A stretch of 64,000 nt of DNA from Macrococcoides equi. GTDB taxonomy: Bacteria > Bacillota > Bacilli > Staphylococcales > Staphylococcaceae. Positions 36,150 to 45,023 of this stretch are shown here, piece by piece. The translations under genes were made by a program, and so were the position numbers. The notes beneath the pieces are model-generated. The model worked only from the letters and a program-made list of their open reading frames with translations, was not told the origin of the DNA and did no database searches. The first letter of the stretch is position 1. Every line of letters begins with the position of its first letter. The stretch lies in NCBI RefSeq assembly GCF_047425865.1, contig NZ_CP179735.1. One strand, 5' to 3'.

Positions 36150-36584
36150 ATGAGTAAAGGTGAAAAAATATTTATTGGAATATGTATATTAGTAATGATA
36201 ATCTTAGCATTTCTTCAGCGAGGTATAATTTCAGAGATTCTTGCTTCTAATGCATATAAGAACTCAATTGTTTATGAGCTGATAAAAAGTTTTACAAATA
36301 ATCTTAAACATGCTACACTTCTCACTCTTTTTGTAACCACTATATTAACTATATTTACTTATGTATATATGTTTTTTGCAAGAGACCCGCTTAATGTTAT
36401 TCGACTTTTAATTTTTATTCCAATTGGAATCGGAGCATATGTATTCATATCAGTGCTACTTCTTTTAACCATCAACAAAAATAATGCAGAATCTATCATT
36501 GCACTATTAGGACTATTATTCGGCCTCACAAAATATTTACCATTCATCTATGACAAAATTAGAAACGGTATAGACTACGCTTAA
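36150..36584 (+). CDS. Small four-helix membrane protein, unknown
   Basis: A 144-residue membrane protein with helices near residues 7-24, 53-76, 86-112 and 118-137. AAGGAG 9 bases upstream selects ATG 36150 rather than the frame opening at 36126. No motif is recognised. It is a single gene closed by a very strong terminator. In accessory regions such proteins are sometimes immunity or phage-exclusion factors, but nothing here proves that. Confidence 0.6.
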   Translation: MSKGEKIFIGICILVMIILAFLQRGIISEILASNAYKNSIVYELIKSFTNNLKHATLLTLFVTTILTIFTYVYMFFARDPLNVIRLLIFIPIGIGAYVFISVLLLLTINKNNAESIIALLGLLFGLTKYLPFIYDKIRNGIDYA

Positions 36585-36653
36585 AAAAACCTGTATATTT
36601 GATACGATTAATCGTCTATACTTTATTCAACAAAAACATAAAAGATAAAATAG

Positions 36654-36707
36654 AAAAGCACTCTTGTTGAATTCATTTTGATATGAATTCAACAAGAGTG
36701 CTTTTTT
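36654..36707. terminator. Strong bidirectional terminator
   Basis: A perfect stem of more than 20 bases (AAAAGCACTCTTGTTGAATT and its complement) with a short loop and Ts, between the small membrane protein and the isochorismatase. Confidence 0.85.
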
Positions 36708-36756
36708 ATTTTGTCTCACTAAATGGGGTCAGTTCCAAACTGCGGTTACCTCTTTT

Positions 36757-37257
36757 TTAGTCTATAAATTCAACAAATCTTTTGTCCCAAATCATTTCAT
36801 AAAATTTCACTGATTCTTCAGGTGTCATAAGATCATTGTAGTTCGTTGATGTCATATTTCTTTTCATATATATTTTGTATCCTAAACCATGGGCAAATTT
36901 CACTGTTGAATCTACACAAAACGGTGTTTCAGCACCACAAATTTCTAATGACTCTACTCCTAATTCATCAAGTACTTGTTGAAGATTTGTATGATAGAAT
37001 GCATTTCCGTGCGTTTTATAAACGGTATGTGTGCCCAATTCAGATGCAATATCTTTTACAACATCAAACGCTTCTGTACCTTGAACTAGATCCTTGTCTT
37101 CATGTTGTACAAATATAATCGGCTTATTTTCTTTATGATATATTTCGATTGCGTAATTAATTCTTTTAACTAACCCATCATAATCATAAATCTTTCCATT
37201 TTCGAAACACACACCATTTTGCATATCTATTATCATTAGAGCATCTGCTTTTGTCAT
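36757..37257 (-). CDS. Isochorismatase-family cysteine hydrolase
   Basis: A 166-residue hydrolase with the family triad: Asp11 (IIDMQNG), Lys (VYKTHGNAF) and Cys in ICGAETPFCVDS with the preceding cis-peptide pattern. Members hydrolyse amides or isochorismate; the exact substrate is unknown. GGTGG lies before the ATG. A decayed relative exists at 29586. Confidence 0.87.
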   Translation of the reverse strand: MTKADALMIIDMQNGVCFENGKIYDYDGLVKRINYAIEIYHKENKPIIFVQHEDKDLVQGTEAFDVVKDIASELGTHTVYKTHGNAFYHTNLQQVLDELGVESLEICGAETPFCVDSTVKFAHGLGYKIYMKRNMTSTNYNDLMTPEESVKFYEMIWDKRFVEFID

Positions 37258-37349
37258 ATTAATCCACCTATCTCTGTAAATTTATCTACTAATAGCTATC
37301 ATCTCCCTTAAAGATTGCATTTGAAGCCCTTTCTCAAATGAAATTCAAG

Positions 37350-38153
37350 CTATAATTCACCATCAACGAATTTCTTTATATTATTTACATATTCTTTTCC
37401 TACATTCTTAGAATATGAATTCGCTTTTCCATCCAATATCTTATTTAATTTATAATCTTCTGATAGGTCTCGAACATAGACTATTTCATTTTCTATCCTT
37501 ATTAAATCATCAAGTCTATTAGTTATGCAGTAGCCAATAAAGCTTTTAAAACTTTTAAGCCATTTAAATGTTATCTCATTATTATAAGCAGTTGAAAATG
37601 GTGAATTCATTAAAAAGTCTTCACTTAAATTTCCATTATTCATCTCAAGCTCCGTATAAAAACCCTTTAACTCCTGCAAAGTTAAATCTATTCGGTCATT
37701 ATAACTTCTACTTCTGCATATGTTCAAAGAATTTCTATGACGGGGAAATATCAAATGAGATTTCGGGCTATTCCTTATTTCTTTATAATCCTCCACCCAT
37801 TTATCATCTCCATTATGATAATCGTAGAGCTTTCTCCAAGATATTATGCAATCAAGTCCTAGTATCGTTTCATTATCTAATAAAAAAATATCACTCTTTT
37901 TATTAGGTAGAGTTAACTTATAGATTTTATATTTCTCTCTAATTTGAGCTTGATTATAATATTCTTTCATAAATTCATATAATTGCCTATCGTATAGATC
38001 AGGATCATCATTAAGTGCATCTATTACTCTTTTATAATAGTTTTCATTTCCTTTTTTCTTTAGAACTTGTCTTCCATAATCACTTTCTAAAATTTGTTTA
38101 AATCTCAAATAATTTTCTTTATACATATTAAATCCATTAGCAATAATACTCAT
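37350..38153 (-). CDS. Hypothetical protein, operon partner of the Ser/Thr kinase
   Basis: A 267-residue soluble protein with no signal peptide or membrane segment. The N-terminal ~90 residues are helical and charged; the middle has a WRKLYDYHNGDDKWVEDY and SHLIFPRHRNSLNI stretch that looks like a small-domain core. I do not recognise a family with confidence (a DUF6994-like assignment is possible). It starts 34 bases after the kinase stop, with GGAGG upstream, so the two are an operon. It could be a substrate or effector of the kinase in a defence or stress system, which is inference from context. Confidence 0.6.
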   Translation of the reverse strand: MSIIANGFNMYKENYLRFKQILESDYGRQVLKKKGNENYYKRVIDALNDDPDLYDRQLYEFMKEYYNQAQIREKYKIYKLTLPNKKSDIFLLDNETILGLDCIISWRKLYDYHNGDDKWVEDYKEIRNSPKSHLIFPRHRNSLNICRSRSYNDRIDLTLQELKGFYTELEMNNGNLSEDFLMNSPFSTAYNNEITFKWLKSFKSFIGYCITNRLDDLIRIENEIVYVRDLSEDYKLNKILDGKANSYSKNVGKEYVNNIKKFVDGEL

Positions 38154-39647
38154 CTGTTATCATCCTCCTTTTTCCTCTTAATTGTATCTAAAAATTACCA
38201 TTTAACAATTTTTCTTCGATAAGTGGGTCAACTCCATAGGATATAACTTCTGAAATCAAGTCTTGAGCGTAATATCTATTAATTTTATAAGCTACAAAGT
38301 ATAATATTTTAGCTGATAGCTCAAAAACTGTAAATGAAAATGACATTTTAAGAATGGTTGATGTGAGTTTTGCAAATCCATCGTATCGATTATAATCTTT
38401 ACCTGCCACATCAAAATAATTATTAAATATTTTCTCAATCATAATTTGAGCTTTATTATCATCTTTTTCCATACATTTTATTATAGCCTGATTGATATTT
38501 TTATGATTATTCGCTATTAACTCACATATTCTATTACCTGCTAATCCATATAAAAATTCTAGAACATCTTCTTCAAATTTACCTTGAATAATCTTAGCTA
38601 ACATTTTCTCATCATGATCTTTGTCATTAATGATTTCCATCCTTCGTTCAAAGTTTATATACAAATCACCGGCATTAATATAACGATAGTCCGGATTTTC
38701 ATTACATGCTTTGTCAATTAAATTCTTAAATTGATGGTCATCAGATTTTGTTTTTCCTGTTAATACAAAAGTTAGTACTCTCCCTAATGAATATACATCA
38801 CTTTTCATATCTCCATCTTTAAGCAACATAAACTGTTCGGGTGCACAATAATAGAATTGTCCTGCACCGTGTGTTGTTATAGTTTGATGAGAGCTAAACA
38901 TATTTAAATCTTTACCCAGACCAAAATCCGAAATCTTAATCATACCATTTAAAATAAATATATTAGTAGGACTTAAATCTCTATGAATAATACCTCTTTC
39001 ATGTACTTTACTCATTATATCCAATATTTGTCTAATCAATGTGATTCTTTGTTCAAAAGTTATATCATAGTTTTTTATATATTTTTCTAACGTAACTTCC
39101 GCTTTTTCCATCTGGTAAGAACAACTTTGTTCATCAAAGTCATATACCTTTATAATATTCGGTAAATCATTCAATGATTTTGTAATATTAAATTCTCTCT
39201 TGAATCGGCTTCTTATTGCTCTATCAACAACAAAATCCTCCTTTAGCTTTTTCACTATGTACCCTGTAGATTGTTGAAAATATACGTTAGCATAGCCACC
39301 ACTAGCAATGTATATTAAATCTTTATTAATACTAACTAATTTTACTTTGCTATCATTACTTTTAATTAAATCATAAGAATATGGTCTTAGTATTCTTCTT
39401 AGCTCTTGAAGAATTATAGTTGAATGACTTATTGCATCAACTTCATCCTTTTTGCGTTCTGTTAAAATGAATTCTTTACTAAGAATCAACGTAAAAAACT
39501 GATTGATCTTACCTTTGTTATATAAATCAATCAAGTTATTACTAAAATAAAACCATCGACTTGGAAACCCCTGTTTATATACATCTCTATAGTTAAAGTA
39601 TTGATTAAAGAATTCTACTAGCTTTGCTCCTGTTTTATAATTTTTCG

Positions 39648-40702
39648 TTTGTCAAAATAAGCTAGACAATTTCTCATCTTCGATGAAACTCATAAATACT
39701 TCCAATGGTGTTTTATAGCCCAGCGATTTTCTGGGACGATGATTAATATTTTGAGCAACACTAATGATATGATCATCAGTGACTGAATTAAAGTCTAATT
39801 CTTTATCTAATCCACTGCGTCTAAGTATCCCGTTAGAATGTTCATTCAATCCACGTTGCGACGGAGTGCCGGGGTCAGCAAAGAATATCGAGATATCGTG
39901 TCGGTTACAGATTGTTTTCCAGTTGGAGAATTCCTTACCACAATCGAAAGTAATCGATTTAAATATATGAGGAGGTAAAGCTGAAAACATAGAGTGAAGA
40001 GCATCTTCAATATCATCTGCCTTGCGACCTTGAGGTCGTATAGTGATAATCATCTTAGAGATTCTTTCTACTAAGGTTATGACAGCACTCCCATGATTAC
40101 GGCCAATGATAGTGTCACCTTGAAGATGACCAAATTCTTGAAAGAAGAAAGGAAACTCTTCTATTCTTTCAGAAATGTGTCTTTTGAAAGCTTGTCTACC
40201 TCTTTTTTCACAATGACCATTTGGCTTCCTTTTACCTTTCATAGGTAAAGATTGTACCGAAAAGACGTTTTCCTTAAACATTCTATAAAGAGTTTTTACA
40301 GAACAATCAATCGGGTGTTCACCTCTGCCAATAATGGTGTCAGGTGTCCAGCCATCGGCTACTTTTTCTCGAATATAAGCTGACTGATTTTCTGGAAGTA
40401 CTATTCTATGTCTGCCACAATTTGATTTTCTTTGCTTATACTCTTGGTAATATTCCAGTGCAGTTATACCTGTCTTAAGTGCATTTATTACGTTATAAAT
40501 TGTCTGTCTTGATCGTTTCAATCTATTTGCGATTTCTTTTACCGAAAGATTTTGATGATAATATGATTCTATGAACGTGAGTTCATCCGTGTTAAGATGT
40601 TTATAGGCCATTCTGTACTAACTCCTTATGTTTTCTTTGGTCGGAAATACATATTGAGTTTAGCACAGAAGGCTTTTTTAGTTGTCTAGCTTAATTTTAC
40701 AA
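39648..40702 (-). mobile_element. Complete IS30-family insertion sequence
   Basis: 1,055 bases bounded by imperfect inverted repeats (AAGCTAGACAA common inner part, TTGTCAAAAT versus TTGTAAAATT outer part) and by TCG on both sides (39645-39647 and 40703-40705). One transposase gene fills it. It sits inside the kinase gene. A degenerate relative is at 29990-30611. Confidence 0.88.
39652..40611 (-). CDS. IS30-family transposase
   Basis: A 319-residue transposase. An N-terminal helix-turn-helix (SVKEIANRLKRSRQTIYNVI) and a zinc-free second DNA-binding region precede the DDE integrase core: Asp166 (QGDTIIGR), Asp223 (TFDCGKEF) and Glu257 (LNEHSNGILRR). The stop codon lies 4 bases from the element end. 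The frame is intact and all catalytic residues are present, so the element may be active. Confidence 0.95.
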   Translation of the reverse strand: MAYKHLNTDELTFIESYYHQNLSVKEIANRLKRSRQTIYNVINALKTGITALEYYQEYKQRKSNCGRHRIVLPENQSAYIREKVADGWTPDTIIGRGEHPIDCSVKTLYRMFKENVFSVQSLPMKGKRKPNGHCEKRGRQAFKRHISERIEEFPFFFQEFGHLQGDTIIGRNHGSAVITLVERISKMIITIRPQGRKADDIEDALHSMFSALPPHIFKSITFDCGKEFSNWKTICNRHDISIFFADPGTPSQRGLNEHSNGILRRSGLDKELDFNSVTDDHIISVAQNINHRPRKSLGYKTPLEVFMSFIEDEKLSSLF

Positions 40703-40890
40703 TCGACGATTATATAAATCACCTTTATCTCCAATAAAAATATTTGATATTTCTTTAAATGCTTCATTTAGCAATGTCATCACAACTCCAAATTTTAATA
40801 ATTTGTATCGATTATTTTTCATTTACATTATCTCACACTGATACTAATTTGATATGATTATATTACTTAACTAGAAGAGGGAGCATCATT

Positions 40891-41721
40891 ATGTCGCAAA
40901 TAAAACTTAATGATTTACTTGGATTTACAGAAGAAGACATGAATCATGTAAAAATCAAGTTCAACCAATCAAATGGCTTTGTTGATCCTATGGAAGTATT
41001 TAAGCAAAACCCAGAAGAAGTGAATACACAATGGCTATTTTGGAGGAACAAATCGAGGTACTTTAATGTAGGTCAGACTGCAGTATGTTTACTCAAACTT
41101 TCATACGATACGTGGTTACTTACGACGATTAAGAAAGTGACTAAAGAGCTAGATGTATTACAAGGTATAAATTATGAAGGTATTGCACTGAAGCAATATG
41201 AACAATATTATGGTCGAGTTATCATCAAGTTTAAGAAATCTTTCATGGCACAGGGACGTTTTTACAAAGACTTACATCAAGAGTTAGTCGTTCAACAGAT
41301 ATTACCTACAATTTATGACGGTGATGACTTCCCAGGTTATGACAAGGTTAAACTATCCTATCAACAACTTGCAACAATTATTCATCGTGGTAAGCGTGAC
41401 TGGATTGCTGCCCTTGAAAATCAAAAAGCAGTCTATCTCATCACCGATAAAAGTAATGGCAAGTTGTACGTTGGATCAGCAACGAGTATGAGTAAGATGT
41501 TGCTTATCAGATGGTCTAACTATGTAGCTAATGGTCATGGTGGTAATAAAGAGTTGGTAGCATTGGTAGAAGAAAAAGGCTTTGACTACGTTAAGGAAAA
41601 TTTTCAGTATACGATACTTGAGAACTACAATGGTAAGGTTGATGATAAGTTGGTACTTCAGAGAGAGTCTTACTGGAAGGAAGCATTGCAAAGTCGAAAG
41701 TTTGGTTATAATTCGAATTAA
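40891..41721 (+). CDS. GIY-YIG nuclease-domain protein
   Basis: A 276-residue protein. The N-terminal ~180 residues are of unknown fold (LLGFTEEDMNHVKIKFNQSN). The C-terminal ~95 residues form a GIY-YIG domain: VYLITDKSNGKLYVGSA with the two Tyr motifs, an Arg in LLIRWSNY, and Glu in LQRESYWKEA. It could be an endonuclease acting on DNA. A decayed duplicate lies at 10777, and both copies are followed by the same structured element and lie near an att-like site, so this gene probably moves with SCC-like units. GAGGGAGC precedes the ATG. Confidence 0.85.
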   Translation: MSQIKLNDLLGFTEEDMNHVKIKFNQSNGFVDPMEVFKQNPEEVNTQWLFWRNKSRYFNVGQTAVCLLKLSYDTWLLTTIKKVTKELDVLQGINYEGIALKQYEQYYGRVIIKFKKSFMAQGRFYKDLHQELVVQQILPTIYDGDDFPGYDKVKLSYQQLATIIHRGKRDWIAALENQKAVYLITDKSNGKLYVGSATSMSKMLLIRWSNYVANGHGGNKELVALVEEKGFDYVKENFQYTILENYNGKVDDKLVLQRESYWKEALQSRKFGYNSN

Positions 41722-41739
41722 AATGTCTCTATACAACTA

Positions 41740-41829
41740 TAAAACATGTCAAATCGACATGTCTTTCGCCTCTATTCGCATAGTTAGACACAGCAGGGTA
41801 GGGCTTCCCTTATTCCTTATTTTAATAAT
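41740..41829 (-). ncRNA. Structured repeat, copy 2: possible small RNA
   Basis: Counterpart of 11086-11170. On the minus strand the small hairpin is GTGT-CTAACT-ATGC, held by two G-U pairs, followed by a terminator stem ACATGTC / GACATGT and TTTT. It also overlaps the end of the GIY-YIG transcript. An unrecognised antisense-type or regulatory RNA is one reading; a plain shared terminator is the other. Confidence 0.45.
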
Positions 41830-41977
41830 AATTGAAAAACCATCTTTACGCATTATTATTTTACATGCAGAAAATCGTTCAAAATATAAGATCTTAGCTT
41901 CGTTCATTAAACTGCTTTAATCAAAGCAAATAAATAATCATCATGATTGTAGTATCTGTTTTAGTGTTTATATTAAA

Positions 41978-42610
41978 TTATTCATTCGTCGGATGATTTA
42001 ATTCTGCAGGTGTAGGTTCTAAATAACTTTCAACGCTCATTTCTTCAACAACCCAAGAACCCCACATTTTTTTATAAGAAATGACTAATCTATCACTATA
42101 GCGTTTTGAAATAATACCATTATATTTAACGGTACTTCTAGCTTTTCCTATGTACTTTTCAACTTCTGTTACTGAAACTCGTTTATTGAAATTTAATATC
42201 ATATTTTCAATCTTTGCCTTCTTATAGTTATCAATCGTATGTTTCGATCCACTTTTCAACACGACGTTATATTTATTTGGACCAGAAATTTCATTTTCAT
42301 TATAAGCATATTCAGCTTGAATAAAATCTTTATTTTCAAGAATCTTTCTTTGCTCTGGTCTACCTACTTTATTCTCGATATCTTGATATGTTGAATTGAA
42401 ACCAATCTTTTTACCATTTGAAGTCGTTAAAGTAAGTTTCCCAGCTTTCATCGCTTTCACTGTAGACTTACTCTTTAAATTCGGTAACTGTATAACATTT
42501 GCCTTTACATTAGTAGATTTAGCCTTATTTGTATTGGCATGCGCAACCATTGATTCTGTACTCGTCACTATTAACGATGAAACAACTAAAGTGCTCAGTA
42601 TTTTTTTCAT
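41978..42610 (-). CDS. Secreted protein of unknown function
   Basis: A 210-residue exported protein: signal peptide MKKILSTLVVSSLIVTSTES with a likely AHA-NT cleavage site, a Lys/Asn-rich linker, and a globular domain. Two related segments are visible (GFNSTYQDIENKVGRPEQRK and VSVTEVEKYIGKARSTVKYN), reminiscent of the short helix-turn-strand repeats of BamE/SmpA- or BLIP-like domains. No LPXTG or lipobox is present, so it should be released. The ATG at 42610 is chosen on AAGGATGG and the signal peptide. Function is unknown. Confidence 0.7.
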   Translation of the reverse strand: MKKILSTLVVSSLIVTSTESMVAHANTNKAKSTNVKANVIQLPNLKSKSTVKAMKAGKLTLTTSNGKKIGFNSTYQDIENKVGRPEQRKILENKDFIQAEYAYNENEISGPNKYNVVLKSGSKHTIDNYKKAKIENMILNFNKRVSVTEVEKYIGKARSTVKYNGIISKRYSDRLVISYKKMWGSWVVEEMSVESYLEPTPAELNHPTNE

Positions 42611-42755
42611 GTCCGTACCATCCTTTTCCAACTTATTGAGATACCATCAAATTAATTATATGTTAATATTTTCTAAATTACAATGTACACATAAATAGTA
42701 TTGCACATATTAAAAGGGATGCATATTTGTTGCTCTTATATTGTTAAAAAAAGGA

Positions 42756-42796
42756 TTACTTATGATATTCTTTGGCATCGGTTAAGAGTATGGTTT
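42756..42796 (+). repeat. SCC att-like repeat, copy B (degenerate)
   Basis: Reads TTACTTATGATATTC, then GCATCGGTTAAGAGTATGGTT. On the minus strand the core is TATCATAAGTAA, the orfX-end sequence of many staphylococci. The AACCGATGC arm matches the CGGTTAAG flank of the other copies. Confidence 0.6.
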
Positions 42797-42914
42797 TTGC
42801 GATAATAGAAGAATATTTCGATATTTATTTATAGTTAGAATGCCTATCTTCATGCAATCATAAAAACTTCGTATGTTTTTAATTATTCTTGATATATTGA
42901 TAAATCTTTTAATT

Positions 42915-43799
42915 TTACATTTTCCTTTTTAGATAATTATTTGCTAATATATAGAGCGCTTGTCCCGATAAGATAATGCAAATACCTATAAACTGAACCA
43001 ATGTAACACCTTCACCCAAAAATATAGAACTTAAGATTATCGTTCCAACGACTTCACCCAAAATACTCATCGATATTACAGTCGTATTTATCCATTTTAT
43101 TAAATAATTGAATAAGCTTTGTCCCATAATTGTTGCAAAGAAAGCAAGTCCTATAAAAGAAAGCCATGTTTCGCTTGTGAAAGAGACAATATTATTATGA
43201 CGCAATAAATTAATAATCAAAAGGGTAAAAGCACTGCTACCATAGCTAAATAAAGAATATACAATCAAGCTAGTATGACCTCTTACAGATTGACCCATAT
43301 AAAAATATATCGTTATAATAAGTGCTGCAATCAGTGCAAGTAAATCTCCGTATAAAGCAATACCACTCAATTTTAAATCATTATAACCAATCAAAATACA
43401 CCCTATTATTGCAATGACTATCCCAGATACTGCTCCGATATTATATCGTTCTTTAAAGAAGTAATAACCGATAATTACCGCAAAAATAGGTTGAAGTGTA
43501 ACAATGACTGTCGAACTTGCAACAGATGTATAATTCAATGATTCAAACCACAGTAAATAATGCAGCGCAAGTATCACTCCACTAACGATCATCACTATTT
43601 TAGATTTCTTAGAAATTATTCTCATTTCTATTCGATAATTTTTCCTGAATAAAAACAATGCTACAATCAAAAATGAAATAAACATACGATAGAAAGCAGT
43701 CACTTCAACTGGTTCATGTATTACTTTTACAAATATCGCAGACGATGACAACGCAAAAACACCAACAATCAATAAAATGAAATGAAATATTTTCATCAT
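42915..43799 (-). CDS. EamA/DMT-family transporter
   Basis: A 294-residue membrane protein with ten predicted helices in two EamA repeats (first half ending near GYNDLKLSGIALYG, second ending LSGQALYILANNY). The family exports or imports small metabolites such as amino acids. It is divergent from a cupin-type XRE regulator with 140 bases between them, a standard regulator/transporter pair. GGAG lies before tandem ATGs. Confidence 0.87.
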   Translation of the reverse strand: MMKIFHFILLIVGVFALSSSAIFVKVIHEPVEVTAFYRMFISFLIVALFLFRKNYRIEMRIISKKSKIVMIVSGVILALHYLLWFESLNYTSVASSTVIVTLQPIFAVIIGYYFFKERYNIGAVSGIVIAIIGCILIGYNDLKLSGIALYGDLLALIAALIITIYFYMGQSVRGHTSLIVYSLFSYGSSAFTLLIINLLRHNNIVSFTSETWLSFIGLAFFATIMGQSLFNYLIKWINTTVISMSILGEVVGTIILSSIFLGEGVTLVQFIGICIILSGQALYILANNYLKRKM

Positions 43800-43939
43800 G
43801 TACTCCTTTGTTTTATATAATTAACAATCGTATTTTATAATAAACAGTGATACATGATAATTAATAAGTACACATATTTATTAAGACATCACAATTAAAA
43901 GATTAAGCACAATATAATAAACAAAACAGGAGGAATAAA

Positions 43940-44494
43940 ATGAAACAATTAGGCAAAACAATCATGGAATACCGAAAACAAAATAACATGACCATAAGAG
44001 ATTTTTCACATCATTCTGGCATCAGCACTTCACTTATCAGTCAAATTGAGCGAGGACTTGGAAATCCTTCTTTAAATGTCCTTGAATTACTAGCGCAGGC
44101 ATTAGGCGTGCCATTATTCACACTTTTTATCAATGACATAAATACCAGTTCACTCATATCCAGAAAAAGTGAGCGTAAAAAAGTATACCGTGAAGATAAT
44201 GCTCATATCGTTTATGATTTATTAACACCAGATTTCATGAAAACTAATATTAGCGTACTTCTAATGGAAATCAAACCATATTCTAAAACAACTGAGTCTT
44301 ATTATGAGCATCAAGATAAAGAAGAAATTGCTGTCGTAATGCAAGGAACTATCAATGTACAACTCTCCGATGAGATTCATCTACTCAATCAAGGAGATGT
44401 CGTGAGAATACCAAAAAATACACGACATCGTTTCATTAATAATACTGATTCATCTACAGAAGTATTATTTATCTTAACGCCGACTTTTTATTAA
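43940..44494 (+). CDS. XRE regulator with cupin sensor domain
   Basis: A 184-residue two-domain regulator. Residues 8-62 are a helix-turn-helix (GKTIMEYRKQNNMTIRDFSH, STSLISQIERGLGNPSLNVL). Residues 105-180 form a cupin barrel (EHQDKEEIAVVMQGTINVQL, LNQGDVVRIPKNTRHRF). This architecture controls small-molecule transport or metabolism genes, and the divergent EamA gene is the probable target. Confidence 0.9.
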   Translation: MKQLGKTIMEYRKQNNMTIRDFSHHSGISTSLISQIERGLGNPSLNVLELLAQALGVPLFTLFINDINTSSLISRKSERKKVYREDNAHIVYDLLTPDFMKTNISVLLMEIKPYSKTTESYYEHQDKEEIAVVMQGTINVQLSDEIHLLNQGDVVRIPKNTRHRFINNTDSSTEVLFILTPTFY

Positions 44495-44501
44495 AATAAT
44501 T

Positions 44502-44533
44502 AAAGTCGATATCAAAATGATGATACCGACTTT
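44502..44533. terminator. Bidirectional terminator
   Basis: AAAGTCG.TATCA pairs with TGATA.CGACTTT across AAAATGA, between two converging genes. Confidence 0.7.
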
Positions 44534-44537
44534 GGTT

Positions 44538-44993
44538 TTATATGTTATACAAATGTTCAAGTTCATTCTTTATCTTATTTCTAATTTCATCATGTTTATC
44601 AGGATTATAAGCCGTTTCATCATTTGACCAATTAGATGCATCATACGCCCACACTGGCATATACCTAACAGATTCATCTTCCCATTCATATCTTGGGAAT
44701 AAATGTGCATGAAGAAAATGATCTTTATTGCCTAGTATCTCATAATTTACTCTTGTAGGATTCAATGCTTTCATCATGGCATCGCCAACTAAGCTCATGT
44801 CTAATAAGTAATCTTGTCGTTCTTCTAACGTAAGATCATTCAATAATCTTACCTCTCTTTTAGGAAGTAATACACAATAACCTGGAAGAAACTGAACATC
44901 TCCAAACACCACATAACTACCTTTTAGCTCTTTTATTACCATCGGATTCGTACCATTCTTCGCTGATAGAATTCTATTTTCTTTCCAGTGCAT
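44538..44993 (-). CDS. HIT-family hydrolase
   Basis: A 151-residue histidine-triad-like protein. The helical segment LTLEERQDYLLDMSLVGDAM is followed by the histidine motif HFLHAHLFPRYEWE, a variant of His-x-His-x-His. Such proteins split dinucleoside polyphosphates or nucleotide-AMP bonds. It lies 30 bases downstream of the metallophosphatase, and the two probably share a transcript. Confidence 0.78.
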   Translation of the reverse strand: MHWKENRILSAKNGTNPMVIKELKGSYVVFGDVQFLPGYCVLLPKREVRLLNDLTLEERQDYLLDMSLVGDAMMKALNPTRVNYEILGNKDHFLHAHLFPRYEWEDESVRYMPVWAYDASNWSNDETAYNPDKHDEIRNKIKNELEHLYNI

Positions 44994-45023
44994 AACTTCT
45001 CTCCTCTACTGTTTTATAAAATT

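Larger units (their letters stand above)
38188..40780 (-). pseudogene. Eukaryotic-like Ser/Thr protein kinase interrupted by an IS30-family element
   Basis: The 3' part (448 residues from TTG 39534, frame open to the IS edge) has a complete kinase domain: Gly-loop ASGGYANVY, Lys95/96 (IVKKL), HRD at 184-186 (IIHRDLSPTN), DFG at 203-205 and APE at 231-233. A ~170-residue helical C-terminal region follows. There is no membrane helix or PASTA domain, unlike housekeeping PknB/Stk1. Beyond the IS a 5' part starts at ATG 40780 (GGAG 5 bases before) and reads MTLLNEAFKEISNIFIGDKG. Removing the IS and a TCG duplication leaves the halves one base out of frame; an extra A in the A5 tract at 39641-39645 would fix it. 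Soluble kinases like this (Stk2 type) can mediate phage defence in staphylococci. Confidence 0.75.

Noticed and set aside
39645..40705. Clean restoration of the kinase frame by excising the IS
   Set aside because: With the TCG (or CG) duplication removed the two halves are one base out of frame, so I report the gene as disrupted and do not claim a simple reversible insertion.
11092..41900. Fst-type toxin peptide encoded over the structured repeat
   Set aside because: A short frame beginning MSFASIR is shared by both copies but lacks the hydrophobic helix and charged tail of Fst peptides, and has no ribosome-binding site.
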